DNA of 64,000 nt from the NCBI GenBank assembly GCA_025331125.1, contig JAOALB010000016.1, positions 372,001-436,000 on the forward strand, in the 5' to 3' direction. The position numbers were made by a program, and so were the translations under genes. Origin of the DNA: Mycogone perniciosa. Lineage: Eukaryota; Ascomycota; Sordariomycetes; Hypocreales; Hypocreaceae. How positions within the stretch are numbered: position 1 is the stretch's first letter; every line of letters starts with the position of its first letter. The notes under the pieces were generated by a model. It saw nothing but the letters and a program-made list of their open reading frames with translations, did not search any database and was not told the origin of the DNA. Below, piece after piece: positions 1 to 11,690 of the stretch.

Positions 1-1017
1 GCTTATGTAGGTACGAGCGGGGAACAGGTGGATGGATCTCTTCTTGTATGTACGAGTATGTACGAGTATGTAGTATTATTAGGCAGCAGATCTAAGATGC
101 CATCCCGAGCCGAGATCTTGCATGCGGCGGCGTTAATTTACATAAAGATCCTGACCGCTGCCGCCGTGCATCACATCAAAGCAGCTCTCTGACGGGGCGA
201 GGCGTGATTGGCTTACCGCCGCGTGCGATATCCATCAAACCTCATTTTCATAGTCTTTGCAGAAACAGAAAGCGGGGACGGATTCGGATGCCTGAGTGAA
301 AAGCAGAGGAATTGATCCACACACGCATATTACCCCAGATTGAGGTTTGGAACTTCATACGAGTACTCCGTGCCTAGTGTTGGATCGATCAATGGATCCC
401 CATTGCTAAGCCCAGACGGCTCCGCCCTGGGTGCCACCTACGAACCCTTAACATCGATCTCGAGATCTGGTGTAACGGCGCGTCGACGAAATGACCGGGG
501 TTAGCTAGCGGGAGACAAGACAGCGCTGTGTCGTCATGCTCAGCCATCTCATAGGATTGATTGATTGCCGAATGATGCTTCCACGTCCTTTTTGCCATTT
601 CCCCCAGATCAAGCTTAAAACTGTGCACTTGTCCAAAAGCGAACAAGCGAAGGGCAATGCGATGACTAAGCCCAGAGATGCATGTCGCAAGGCAGGATGG
701 TCCGTGCGCTGGCCTTCACGCGTTGTCTGTTTTTTCGCTCGCCCCCGAAATGCAGAGCCGCCAGCCGACGTCACGTCGTCCCCTGATGCTGCTAACATCC
801 ATCGACAGCCCGCCAACGAGGCCTCTTTTCGGCCTGTAACTTTGCCATATGATACGTGGTGTTTGTGCTGCTTGTTTGGGGCCATCAAATGCACGGCGAC
901 TTCCCCGAACCCCTCGATAAGCTCGCGCGCGCCACCCTCCCTCCGCCGTGATCTACGTCCTTTTGCGCCAGCCAGAACGAAAAAGAAGTCGCTAAATCGG
1001 AGTCGCCGCGGAAAACC
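1..1017. other. Upstream region of the NTO1-like gene, no gene seen
   Basis: No coding segment here resembles a protein; frames on both strands are short and biased in composition. A 10-bp unit (tacgagtatg) is repeated twice in tandem at 51-70, a common style of short repeat in this window. The last few hundred bases presumably contain the promoter and leader of the gene starting at 1018. Confidence 0.5.
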
Positions 1018-4000
1018 ATGGCTCCAGCTTCGCCTACACCTCGTCGAACTCCTACGGGGCGGCGCAGAGGTCGTCCGCCCGGCACCACCAATGCTGCGCG
1101 TGCCGCACGACAAGCCTCCCTCGCAGCCGCGGCCGCGGCCGCAGTACCAGCAACTGAACCGCCGCCCAAAAGACGTCGCTATATCCCAGGGGGCCCAGGT
1201 GGTGGCGGTCGATTCTTGGACCCTGAATCAATTCAAACGCCCGACACGGCCGGACCGGCTACGGCCTCCCGATCTCGAACTGCCGCTCGACTCGCCCTCA
1301 ATGGAACGTCGCCATCGTTGCCCCCGCGGCGAGAAAGAAGCACGCGGACCAGAGCCACTGCCAATGACGATGTCGATGCTGATGAAATGCGATGGGGGTC
1401 TGCTGCGGCTATGGCTGCGTCTGTCAAACAGGCAGAGGATTACAAACCCCGCGAGGAGCGCAGTTGGGAAGAGTTCCATCCCAACCTTGATATTGAACGA
1501 CCATTCTTGATATTTCCGGCGGACGATGTCGACGGTGTTGTACAGGAAACGCCGGATACACCTGCAGCGGATGCTCCAGGTTCACCCCTGAACGGTTCCA
1601 TGACACCCTCTAAACACGTCAATCCTGCTTCCACGGGTAATACGCCAAATCCCCAGGGACGCGCCGCTGAGGCAGACTCGTTCGATTCTACGAATGGCAC
1701 ACCATCAAGGCGTCCCCGCCGATCAGCACGCGACGTCGTTACCTTTCACAACGCCCGCCCTATTGATTTTGCCATCACCCCGAAGACTCCCAAGATACTC
1801 CCGATACAAAACCAGACTCCCAAGGAGCGGCTCGACTTGAAACAACCCTCATATAGAAGGACGAATCGCATTGAATTGTTTGAGAGCAAAACGTTTGGCC
1901 AGGCGCGTTATGTCGACAAGGCGATGAGTAATGTCGGCTATCAAGAGAGCGACAACTTCATTCGTCCCGAGCGCACCCTGATAAAGGCCATCGATGGCAA
2001 CATAGAAGACGATATGGATCAGTTCACCACGACTATGAGTGATGAGCATGTTCACCAGTCTAGAATCGGACGTGTCGAGTACGACATGGATGAGCAGGAC
2101 GATATGTGGCTTGAACAGTACAACGCCCAGCGCAAGCACAACGAGCTAGAAGCCATTACACGTGAGGTTTTCGAAATCACCATGACCAAGATCGAAAAGG
2201 AGTGGCACGCTCTAGAAAAGCGAATACCGAAACCAAACCCGAAACCCCCGCAGACGCATCGTCCCAGATCTAGCTCCGCAGTGGCCGTTAATGGTGAGCC
2301 GCAAGGAGGCGAGGAACCAGACAGCAAATGTGCGATATGCGATGATGGTGACTGTGAGAATACCAATGCTATTGTCTTTTGCGACGGGTGCAACCTTGCT
2401 GTTCACCAGGAATGCTATGGGGTGCCTTTTATCCCGGAGGGTCAGTGGCTCTGTCGAAAGTGTCAACTCTGTGGTCGGGGAATACCGGTAAGGCCTTCAT
2501 TCTTTCGGATATCGTGCTATTTACAATCTTTCAAGTCTAACACCAATACTCTAGACCTGCATTTTCTGTCCAAATACCGATGGTGCATTCAAGCAAACAA
2601 ACTCGTCCAAGTGGGCCCATCTGCTCTGTGCGATGTGGATTCCTGAAGTGTCTTTGGGGAACCACACATTCATGGAACCCGTCATGGATGTGGAAAAAGT
2701 TCCCAAGACTAGATGGAAACTGACTTGCTACATTTGCCGCCAGAGAATGGGCGCTTGCATTCAGTGTGGGAACAAGAATTGTTACCAAGCCTTTCATGTG
2801 ACCTGTGCCAGAAGAGCCCGACTCTTTCTTAAGATGAAAACGGGCCAGGGTACTCTCGCCGTCCTGGATGGCGGTATGGTGCTCAAGGCATTCTGCGACA
2901 GACATTGTCCTTCGGACTACGCAACAGAGAATCAAGTTCACCAAGCTACACGAACCGCCAAGAAGTTTTACAAGAGAAACATGAGAGGTCGCATTTGGGC
3001 AGATAGCCAGGCCATGGCCAATGTCATCGCGGCACAGCACCGGAGTGCCATCACAGATCACCCGCCAGATGAAAGCCAGATGACCGGGGCCAAGAACTCG
3101 GCAATTTTCGGCGACAAGAAGAAAGGCCAGGCTCCAAAGAACCTCTGGAAACTACCTTCCGGCGCACCCATTATCCCTCAGGCTGTTTTCGACGTCGTTG
3201 AGCCGTCTATCCAGCGATTTCCATTTAGGAAGCGTAAGGATTATCTCAGCGAGGCGTGTCGCTACTGGACCCTGAAGCGAGAAGCACGTCGAGGCGCTGC
3301 ACTTCTCAAGCGCCTACAATTACAGATGGAATCTTTCTCTTCCATGGAGCTAACAAGACGTAACTTTGCTTCCATGGGCCCAAGCGGCAAGGCGAGACTA
3401 GCCCGCCGAATCGAGTTTGCAGAAAACATCATTCAAGAGCTTGAGCAGCTCAAGACGCTTTCAGAAGACATCGTGCAGCGTGAGCAAATCAAGGTGGACG
3501 CGGCCGAACTTGAACAAGACTTTGTGGATGAATGTTACTTCCCAACGGCAAAGCTCTTAGTCCCGGCGATTGAGAAGGCTATTTCGTAAGATCAACTCAA
3601 AAGAATGATGTACTTGTGGCTTGCTGACTGTTCAACAGACTAGACAAGGATCTTTTCGCGGAGGGCTTATCAAGCTTGCAAGCCGATGTTGAGAAACGGC
3701 TGTACGTCAACGCGGTAACTTTTGCCCAAGATCTTGGTGAAACGATCAACAAGGGCATCATGACGCCTCCCCAATCCTCAGAATCCCCAGAACCCTCTGA
3801 GGCAGCCGATACGTCTCCTATAAAGTCTGCCTTTTCAGACATTCGGGAGCGTCGAAAGCTTGGCAAGCGGATTTTGAAGGCGGTGCAGCCGTTTCTCGAA
3901 ACTGCAGTCCGGGTGGAGTCGGAGATTTCTACCAAGCCTTATGAAAGTCTGCAAAAGGAAATTGAAGGCATCATCGATGCCAGCATCGACATTGGCCGAC

Positions 4001-4698
4001 GACCTGGCAGCACAGCGAGAGATGGGCAGGATGATGGAGGCGAAGACACGATCATGGTCGATGCCCCTGTCCCTTCCCAAATCAACGTCAAAGGTACGTC
4101 CCAGCTTGGTGGTGAAGCAGCCTCCAACGGAGATGTGATGGAATCTGTTGAGGATGAAGATGAGGAGGATGGCGGCAACATTGAAGTCAGCACGGTGGGA
4201 CTGAGTATCGTCACCGGGGGGGCTCCAAGAGACGTGGAGATGATTGAAGTGGTCAATGCCAAGAACCCCTTAACAAATGAAATGGATGCATCAGAGACGC
4301 CTCCCAATACCACGGGATACGTTTCGATGCCTCATCCATCTCAAGAGGGACCACCGACACCGCCACAGTCTAATGGAAGTCTTGGTAAGGAGCCAGTGGA
4401 TCCTCTGTCGGAAGGAGGTGTGCTTTGGTACCTGAAATCATACAAGCCACGGGGGACCTCTGTTCTTGGGGAGCATTGGGCTGCAGGCAGGGACGCTGTG
4501 CGAATGCTCAGCGAAGACCTGACGGACCTTGACGACGAGGAACTTAAGGGGCTCGGACTCGGGATCGACATTGATGACACCGTCACCGCTGCTGTTCTGG
4601 ATGCTGAGGAAGCAAAGGAGACTTCTTCAAGCAGCAACTCTAAGAGCAAAGGTGGGAGCAAGGTGAAGAAACGAAGAGCTTCAGCCAGGAGACGGTAG
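1018..4698 (+). CDS. nto1: NTO1-like PHD-finger protein (BRPF family, histone acetyltransferase complex subunit)
   Basis: Exons 1018-2487, 2555-3585 and 3639-4698 give 1186 residues. The N-terminus has an AT-hook-like segment (RRRGRPP, residues 15-21) and a basic, Ala-rich stretch. An Enhancer-of-Polycomb-like block with an acidic motif (EYDMDEQDDMWL) lies near residue 356. A PHD finger follows at about 438-485 (CAICDDGDC ... CDGCNLAVHQECYG), then an extended PHD at about 491-606 (CIFC, HLLCAMW, CYICRQR, HVTCARR, FCDRHC). Its first residues are restored only when intron 2488-2554 is removed. The BRPF-type YWTLKREARRGA block comes next. EPL + PHD + extended PHD without a bromodomain is the fungal Nto1 layout, so the protein probably acts in a NuA3-like complex reading histone H3. 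A conserved-looking C-terminal block (LWYLKSYKPRG, about 1094) is unexplained. The start follows an A-rich context (aaaaccATGG). Confidence 0.9.
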
Positions 4699-7600
4699 CC
4701 GCCTACCTAAAGCTGGTGTGTTTTGAGACGAGAGTGTACTACTACTATAAGGCATGGCAAAGGGATTTTGTTTCTTTCTTTTTCCGATGGAACTGAGAGC
4801 TTTGATGCAAGCATCAGTATAGCTTGGCGTTGGGAGGGGGGGCATTGAGTTTTATATTGATACACCAGTAATTTGTATTTTGAAGGGCGGAGGAGAGAGA
4901 TGATGATCAAAGCTGGCGTTTGCGGCGAAGGGAAGACAGCTGGGCCCTGGACGGCAGCCAGGTGGACAAGTGTAGATATGTGTAAGGATTGGGATAACTA
5001 TGGCTTGCTTGATACAGTGAGAGTAACCTTTCTTGATCCTTGATTGATATGACAGTATGAGCCATGTTAGACAACCCATCAATGAGTATAAAAGTACGGG
5101 GTACGTTATGAAAGTCGACTTTGATTATTCGCCGACCATGACATGTCTCTACTATTGTCGTTTCAGCAGAGCTATGAAACTAAACAACGCCTCAAACATA
5201 CATTGCATTTGCATGATTGCTCTAGTAGGTACATAAACGTGGGCGTCCATGAGTGAGGTTGTTTGTGAGCTCTGGCAGAAGCAATAAATATCTGGCCGAG
5301 CTTTTTTTATTGAATTCAATGAAAGCACATAGTTGATTCTGATAGGCTATAAACCCCTAGCTGGGTCAAATGCTCCTAATAAGGACTGCTTCGCCAAATA
5401 CTCAGGACGAGTGTTGTTCGTGTTGAAACATCATATCATGTACGCGGGGTGGTGGCGGGGTTGTCCGCAGGCAACTACTGTAAATAACCTATAACTGCTA
5501 ATGCACGGAGGCGTCGCGATTAGAGTCGACTGAAAATTAGGTTGTCTCCTTTAAGAGGTTTCTTTTTTAATTCTTTTTTTTTGTCAAGGGGCAGATAAGC
5601 CATTCGGGGGGGTTGCGAGTCGGATGGAATGAGGTAACCTGATGGCGCAAACTGTATTGTTCCAAACCTGTGGGTTAGGTACTCCGTATACATATAATAA
5701 TCCTATTACTACTAACATTCAACACTACTACTTACTACTCGTACTTCGAGCCCTTCTTGTCTCAAATCGGAAAACCTCGGAAACCCGATCGATGACGGGA
5801 GCGTCGGGGTTGGCACCAACTTGGCAACTGGGCGGAAGGACTGTGAGGCACTGTACGAAAATGGTTCGACCGAGATGGATGGCTTGATCAGTGCCTGGAG
5901 GCGGGGCTGTTGGTGCTGAGCCGGATCGATTGGCCGAGACAAAGTTCCTTGCTTGTCTCTGTTTGCTGGTTGCATGGCCCGATCCCAGATTCATCCGCGT
6001 TTTCTAGTGCTGGGCCACAGTCGATGGTAGGACGTACTATCAGAGGCATTGCGGCTCTGGGAAAGGCGGGATAATTAAATAAGAGAAGAGAAGAGAAGAG
6101 AGAAGAAGAGGGAGAGGAGACTACGAGTACTACTGAGAGGGCTCCATTCAAAATTCAACACCACCACCACATCGTGATAGTAGTAGTAGTATACGAGGAT
6201 GTTGCATCCAAGCTAGGGCCCGCTCACAGATACCGGCAAAGGAACCAATAAAGGGTCATGACGGGTCACGACGCTAGAAGATGATGCAGCAGGGAGGGCC
6301 CATGGACCATCGTTCCGCTAGCAAAGGGGGCTCTGAGGTCTGAGGGGGGGCCGAAAACCTGATGTGACTTTTCAAACGGGGACGGGGAGGCTGAGTAGAA
6401 GCTGCTGAGAGGGCACAGTAACACTGGCTGGAGTGGAGGTGACGAATCCGGCTCGCGCCTTTGGGGGCTGCTAGTGGGCTACAGTGCGCTGGGCGACGCT
6501 GGGCGACGCTCGCTGGGCCTGTAGCAGCCGCTCTTCCAAGACACGACGCTATCAGACATCCCTGACTGGGCTCGGAAAACGCACCTCCTACACATTCCAT
6601 CTCCTGACCCAAGGTGAAAGGCAAAAAATCCACGACCAGCCAAAAAAGCGAGACTCTTGAAGAGATACAGACGACGTTTACTGCTGTCCGGTTTCATTTT
6701 TCCATTGCGAGAGAATAAAGAAATCATCCCCAACGACGAGATCTCCACGTGCAGATCTGCTGTGCCGACTAGACCAGACAGACAGACACCTGCTGTCTCT
6801 GTTACCACTACCGCTATAACTACCACTATACCACTACGGAGTACTGCTGCTATTATCAGCGAGCGAGCCGACCGAGTGTCGCCCCAACACAAAAAACCCA
6901 CCCGCCCTTCGCCGGTGAAAAAAAAGCCTGCCTCTCTTCCACCTCAGAAGCGACCCCGTCCAACCAACGACGACCCAAGACGAACCCGCGAACGACTCCT
7001 CCTCCTCCTCCATCGTCATCTCATCTCATCTGAACGAACGGCGATATTTGTTTTTTATCCCCTGTGTGGATTTCCAGACGCGACGATAAAGCCACTTGGC
7101 CGGCTCCACTCGACGACAGACGACCGACCACGAAACCCGGCCCAGGTCTCTTCCTGAAGCCATCGACAGCCGACGGCCCTCTGCGGCAACCACGACGATA
7201 GACGAAATCGACTGCGACGCTGATTCTGCCATCTCCCCGGCTGTCATTGCACGTAGATCCATCTGATCCCGGCTTCGCGTCGCCTCGCCATCGAAGCTCC
7301 TGGGCTGATCCATTGCTTCACACATCGTGAGTCTTCCCCCACCTGGTGATGCGCGCCTTGACATCAAAACACCATCCCGCTACCATCCCCCTGCATCGCC
7401 TTCCATCACCGTATCTGCCGCGGAATGTCGCCAATACGACAGAAATTGGTCTTTTCGGCCAAACCGCCTCTATCGGCGACTCTTCGCCTCAATGCCATGC
7501 CATGCCATGCTCCTCCCCCTTTACGATGACAAATCTTCCGCGTCTCTGACACACCAAGCGCCAGATTTTGCCCGAGTGCCTCTGATATTCTACTGTATCC

Positions 7601-7745
7601 TACTCCCATCGCAGCGCTCTTCCGGCAGCCGCCCGTTCACGCGCATCGGCCTGCTTCAGCACGCCTCGTCCTTTACCCGCAGCCTCCACGGCTCCCCCCC
7701 TTTTGATAATTTGCGGGCCAGCCCTCCCCAGGGGTGTATGTTAAG
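4699..7745. other. 3.0-kb intergenic region with the PP1 leader; no gene seen
   Basis: No frame here looks like a real protein. The stretch 6081-6120 is pure A/G (40 bases), followed by a TAG repeat near 6178-6189. TACTCCGTA occurs at 5680 and its complement at 6835. From about 6600 the plus strand is rich in C and T with short CGA/ACC runs, typical of a fungal promoter and leader. A GTGAGT at 7327 with an acceptor near 7682 (tttacccgcag) could be an untranslated-leader intron of the PP1 gene. Confidence 0.5.
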
Positions 7746-8929
7746 ATGGCAGACCAACATGAGGTCGATCTTGACTCTATAATTGACCGGCTATTGGAGG
7801 TTCGAGGCAGCCGGCCTGGCAAGCAGGTTCAGCTCCTCGAGGCTGAGATTCGTTATCTCTGCACTAAGGCCCGCGAGATATTCATCTCCCAGCCTATTCT
7901 GCTCGAGCTTGAGGCTCCCATTAAGGTATGCTTGCTCTTTGCATCATCTGGTCTTGTAGCTTGCTTGGCAGTGCTGACTCTGTAATTCTTCGGGCAGATT
8001 TGTGGTGATATTCACGGACAGTATTATGATCTCCTGCGTCTCTTCGAGTATGGTGGCTTCCCCCCTGAAGCCAACTATCTCTTCCTTGGCGATTACGTCG
8101 ACCGTGGCAAGCAGTCTCTCGAGACCATCTGCCTCCTCCTCGCCTACAAGATCAAGTACCCAGAGAACTTCTTTATTCTGCGCGGTAACCACGAGTGCGC
8201 CTCGATCAACCGAATCTACGGTTTCTACGATGAGTGCAAACGTCGCTATAACATCAAGCTCTGGAAGACGTTTACGGATTGCTTCAACTGCTTGCCCATT
8301 GCTGCCATTATTGACGAGAAGATCTTCACCATGCACGGAGGTCTCAGCCCCGATCTGAACTCGATGGAGCAGATCCGCCGCGTTATGCGACCCACCGATG
8401 TACGTGCTTTCTTTTTCACCTTGTCTTCCAGGGACGCGTACTGACCTTGACCTAGATTCCCGATTGTGGACTGTTGTGTGACCTCCTCTGGTCCGATCCC
8501 GACAAGGACATTACTGGCTGGAGCGAAAACGACCGTGGTGTTTCCTTCACCTTTGGCCCTGATGTGGTATCTCGCTTCTTGCAAAAGCACGACATGGACC
8601 TCATCTGCCGTGCCCACCAGGTCGTGGAAGACGGTTATGAATTCTTCTCCAAACGCCAGCTTGTCACCCTGTTTAGCGCACCCAACTACTGTGGCGAGTT
8701 TGACAATGCAGGTGCCATGATGAGTGTGGACGAGAGCTTGCTCTGTTCGTTCCAGGTTGGTGCACCCGAACCCCTTACTGCGTTACAACGACTGGCCCTG
8801 AACCCTTGCTGACCGTGAATCTTTTTGCCGCAGATCCTCAAGCCTGCTGAGAAGAAACAAAAGTACGTCCACGGTGGATTTGGGAGCGCAAGCAAACCAG
8901 TCACTCCCAAACATAAACCCAAAAGTTGA
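7746..8929 (+). CDS. glc7: Serine/threonine protein phosphatase PP1 catalytic subunit
   Basis: Exons 7746-7925, 7998-8399, 8456-8755 and 8834-8929 encode 325 residues, close to the usual PP1 size. All metallophosphatase motifs are present: GDIHGQ, GDYVDRG, GNHE (LRGNHECASINR), HGGLSP, and the late RAHQVVEDGYEFF segment. The SAPNYCGEFDN loop of the beta12-beta13 region, which binds inhibitory toxins in other species, is intact. PP1 acts with regulatory subunits in glycogen metabolism, mitosis and cell-wall control. The catalytic core matches fungal PP1 almost residue for residue, but the last 20 or so residues diverge: the usual threonine site PVTPPR is here PVTPKH and the tail is short. The start is the ATG that opens the conserved MADxxEVDLDSII sequence. 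The preceding leader is long and may be spliced. Confidence 0.97.
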
Positions 8930-9581
8930 AGAAGAAACCGTTTATGCGAGCCTCATTGCTTTTCATCTAGGTTCGGACGGCGTTAAAAACTCACTCCTGT
9001 TGCCATCGGCGGACAACTCGACCACGAACGATGACACCATCCAACTTTTGACTCTCTCCGACATTCTTCGTCTCTACAATCTCGCACACGTCGCACCGTC
9101 GCTGGGCCCTGGCGGCGAAAACGGTTACCTCGAGTATCAGATGCCGAGTGTTCCCGCGTTATTGTATCGACTCGGCGGTAGCTCGTATCGCCTCTAATGC
9201 CCAACAAACATGCAAACTTGTCACCGCAAACAGCTGTTTCTTAGCTTCACAGATAAAACATACACAAAAAATATGATGTCACTATACTTCAATCATCCGG
9301 GGTTTGCACCCATTGCCTAATCGAAGATAACGTGACACCGACGGGCAGCTTTTGATGCAATAATGCCAATGAGGATAGCAATTTAGTCGTGTGACATGTC
9401 TATGAGCTGGGGACCGATATAGCAATTGGCCGGGTTTGATGAGAGGAGGGGTCTATCCCGACATCAGCGCCATTGATTGGTGCGGATCCTGAAATTTTGT
9501 GATGTATTCGCCATTGGTTTTTTTTACTCGTTTCCTATTGGACCTGGACTTGATTAACATGTAAGGCTGCCTAATCATCTC
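8930..9581. other. Region between the convergent PP1 and Rdx genes
   Basis: This 652-bp stretch holds the 3' ends of PP1 (plus) and the Rdx-family gene (minus). Short open frames (for example 8874-9197) overlap the PP1 terminal exon and resemble no family. No repeat or RNA gene was seen. Confidence 0.5.
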
Positions 9582-10257
9582 TTAACTGCAGTCTTCACAC
9601 TTGGCCTTATTCTCCCGAGGCCCCTCATCCTTCTTCTTCTCCTCCTCCCCCTTCGTGGAGGCCGTTACAGTATTAGCAGCCCGATGATCCCGGTCAACAT
9701 GGCCCAAGTCCCTCCCGGGTTCGATGACGTCGCGCACGCGGCGCTTGAGCTCTTTTGTTTCGGGAAATCCTCCGTCTATTTTGCGGTCCCAGAGAACCTT
9801 TGACGACAGCGCACATGTAGATGTAGTTGTAGATGTGCTAGTACTGGATGCAGTAGGAGGAGGGTAGTAGATGGTGACGATAAACGTGCCGCCCGTGGAG
9901 GGCTGCAGGGCCACTTCGCCGAGGGAGACTGAGAATGTGGAGAGGAGTTCTTGGGCGAACTGCGAGCACGTGAGGCCTAGGTTAGTTTGCTTTGCCCTTT
10001 TTTTCCCTTTATTTATACATGTTTGCTTTTTTTTAAAGGTAGGGAGTGTTATGCATGGATGGAGCACGGGGGGGCAAAACACGAAGAGGGAATAATGAAG
10101 GGGAGAACTTTACGTAGGCTGCGCGGAGCATCCACTTACACTGCGTGCAAAACTGGATTGTCACGCGTGGAAGAGGAGTGATGGTGTGTGCCTGATTCAC
10201 AGGCAGAATCTGCTGGGCAGCAGCAGTAGCAGAGGGAGGATCTGATTCGGCGGACAT
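9582..10257 (-). CDS. Rdx family protein (SelT/SelW/SelH-like thioredoxin fold)
   Basis: Exons 10257-10114 and 9959-9582, joined across intron 9960-10113, encode 173 residues. The redox signature sits in QFCTQCKWMLRAAY (Cys37 and Cys40, a CxxC; both are cysteine, no selenocysteine). The intron falls directly after this helix, and exon 2 continues the fold with FAQELLSTF, LGEVALQPSTGGTFIVTI and LWDRKIDGGFPETKELKRRVRD. This is the fold expected of the Rdx family. The C-terminus adds a charged Lys/Glu tail ending CEDCS. The role is unproven; selenoprotein-W-like proteins are thought to be thiol redox proteins. The acceptor is preceded by a good branch point (ctaac). Confidence 0.88.
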
Positions 10258-11331
10258 GTTTTGTGTGTGCTGTGCTGTGCTTGTGTTTGCATGAATGAAC
10301 CAGATAGGATAGGTAGGATATGTTATGTGCGCGGATATGTATGTCTTGGGCGCAACTCTTTTGATCCCTCGAGTTATGATTCAAGGATTATTTATCGGTG
10401 GAGCCGCCGAACGAAGAAAAAAAAAGAGGGGAGAAGTGTGGTTCGTCTCTGGATAGGCTCCGCTGACTTGCATCTAACGGCTTTTTTTTGTTTTTGTTTT
10501 GGGTCATTATTGGATTTCAGAGTGAGGCGGGAGAAGCGCTGGTTGCGTGAGAATTTGGATGCGTTGTCGCTAGGACCAGCGGCTGAGCATTGCTGTGATC
10601 ACAAGGGCATTGTTCGCTACCAGGGCGTGTGTGCTGGAGTCGTCAAATCGGGGTGGCTAGGTATTGCGTATTGACTTCAAGGCACAGACAGAGCACAAGC
10701 AAACATTCACGAGGTCCGGCCATCTAAGAGCAGGTGAAAAAACAATACTGGATGCTATATCGTAACGTGTTCACCAGCATAAACATGTGGTGCGCTCAGA
10801 AGAAATGACGTGACTTCCAATCAAGAGAAAAAAGAAAAAGTACAGAACATTCGATTTGAAGAAGAAAAGACATAGAAAAAGGGGAATTAATACATGTTCA
10901 AAGGCCGGCTTCCCAGACCGTAGACCCTTGTGGGATATTTCTCTCTTCTCCCTCCGCTTCGACGAGATTTCAGATCGACGGTTGATTATAACAAAAAGAA
11001 AAAGACGGCTGAAAGAGAATCAGAGCACGGGGGCCTCGCTTCTCTCGGTCACAGACGCTCGACTCCTCCCCGCTTGCGCGTCTCCCTTTATCCAGCATTA
11101 ACATCATGAAGATATGTGTCGATCCGACTTGGTGTCTCGTCTCGGAGGGGGCCGTGGACAAGATATTATGACTTTGTGTGCCGGGCATGACGAAGTCGTC
11201 GCCTCTGTCGCTGTTCGCTCGGTCCCTCGCCGCGTTTTGCAAATACCCACATCAAGGAAAAATGACCCGCGCCCGTGTTCCAACCAGCTAAATTCATCAT
11301 CGATGGTCGTTGTTCTAGCCTTCTGATAGAA
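10258..11331. other. Intergenic region, promoter of the Rdx gene; no gene seen
   Basis: About 1.07 kb lies between two minus-strand genes: the start of the Rdx gene and the end of the G-gamma gene. It is partly A/G-rich (for example 10410-10435 and 10825-10880). I see no conserved coding segment, repeat family or RNA gene. Confidence 0.45.
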
Positions 11332-11690
11332 TTACATGACGACACAGCAGCCGCCGGATTGTTGTGGTGCGTAGGGATCTTCGCCCTTTGGTACGGCTCC
11401 CCATACTGAGGGTACCATGTAGTCTCTTGTGCCGTTGCAGTAAGCAATGATGCTGTGGATTGCCCCGTGTCAGTGCATTCGTGCTCTGCTAAATCGTGCG
11501 GTTGCTAGTGTGTGGGTTCATGGGCTTACCTCTTGGCAGCAGTGCTGACAGGAATGCGTTCCCGTTCCAGATCCTCGCGCAGCCGGTTGTTGAGCTCTGT
11601 TAAGCGCCGCAGCTTGAGGTCATTCATGGACTGCTTTGTCTTCTTGATTTGTGTCGGGTCGCCGACATCACGGGATGTGTATTGAGGCAT
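11332..11690 (-). CDS. gng-1: Heterotrimeric G-protein gamma subunit
   Basis: Exons 11690-11530 and 11452-11332, across intron 11453-11529, encode 93 residues, the normal size for a fungal G-gamma. The G-gamma-like helical segment runs from about residue 15 (IKKTKQSMNDLKLRRL, then TELNNRLREDLERERIPVS). The second exon gives TRDYMVPSVWGAVPKGEDP and ends SGGCCVVM. The terminal CVVM is a CaaX box for prenylation, and the preceding Cys may be palmitoylated, so the protein should sit at the plasma membrane as partner of G-beta in pheromone and nutrient signalling. The intron splits the Ser codon of AAKS (phase 2), and both ends match GT..AG. The gene is small and split, so it is easily missed by length filters. 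Confidence 0.93.

Noticed and set aside
536..1510. 324-residue plus frame overlapping the NTO1 start
   Set aside because: It runs out of phase with the conserved NTO1 frame and has no domain.
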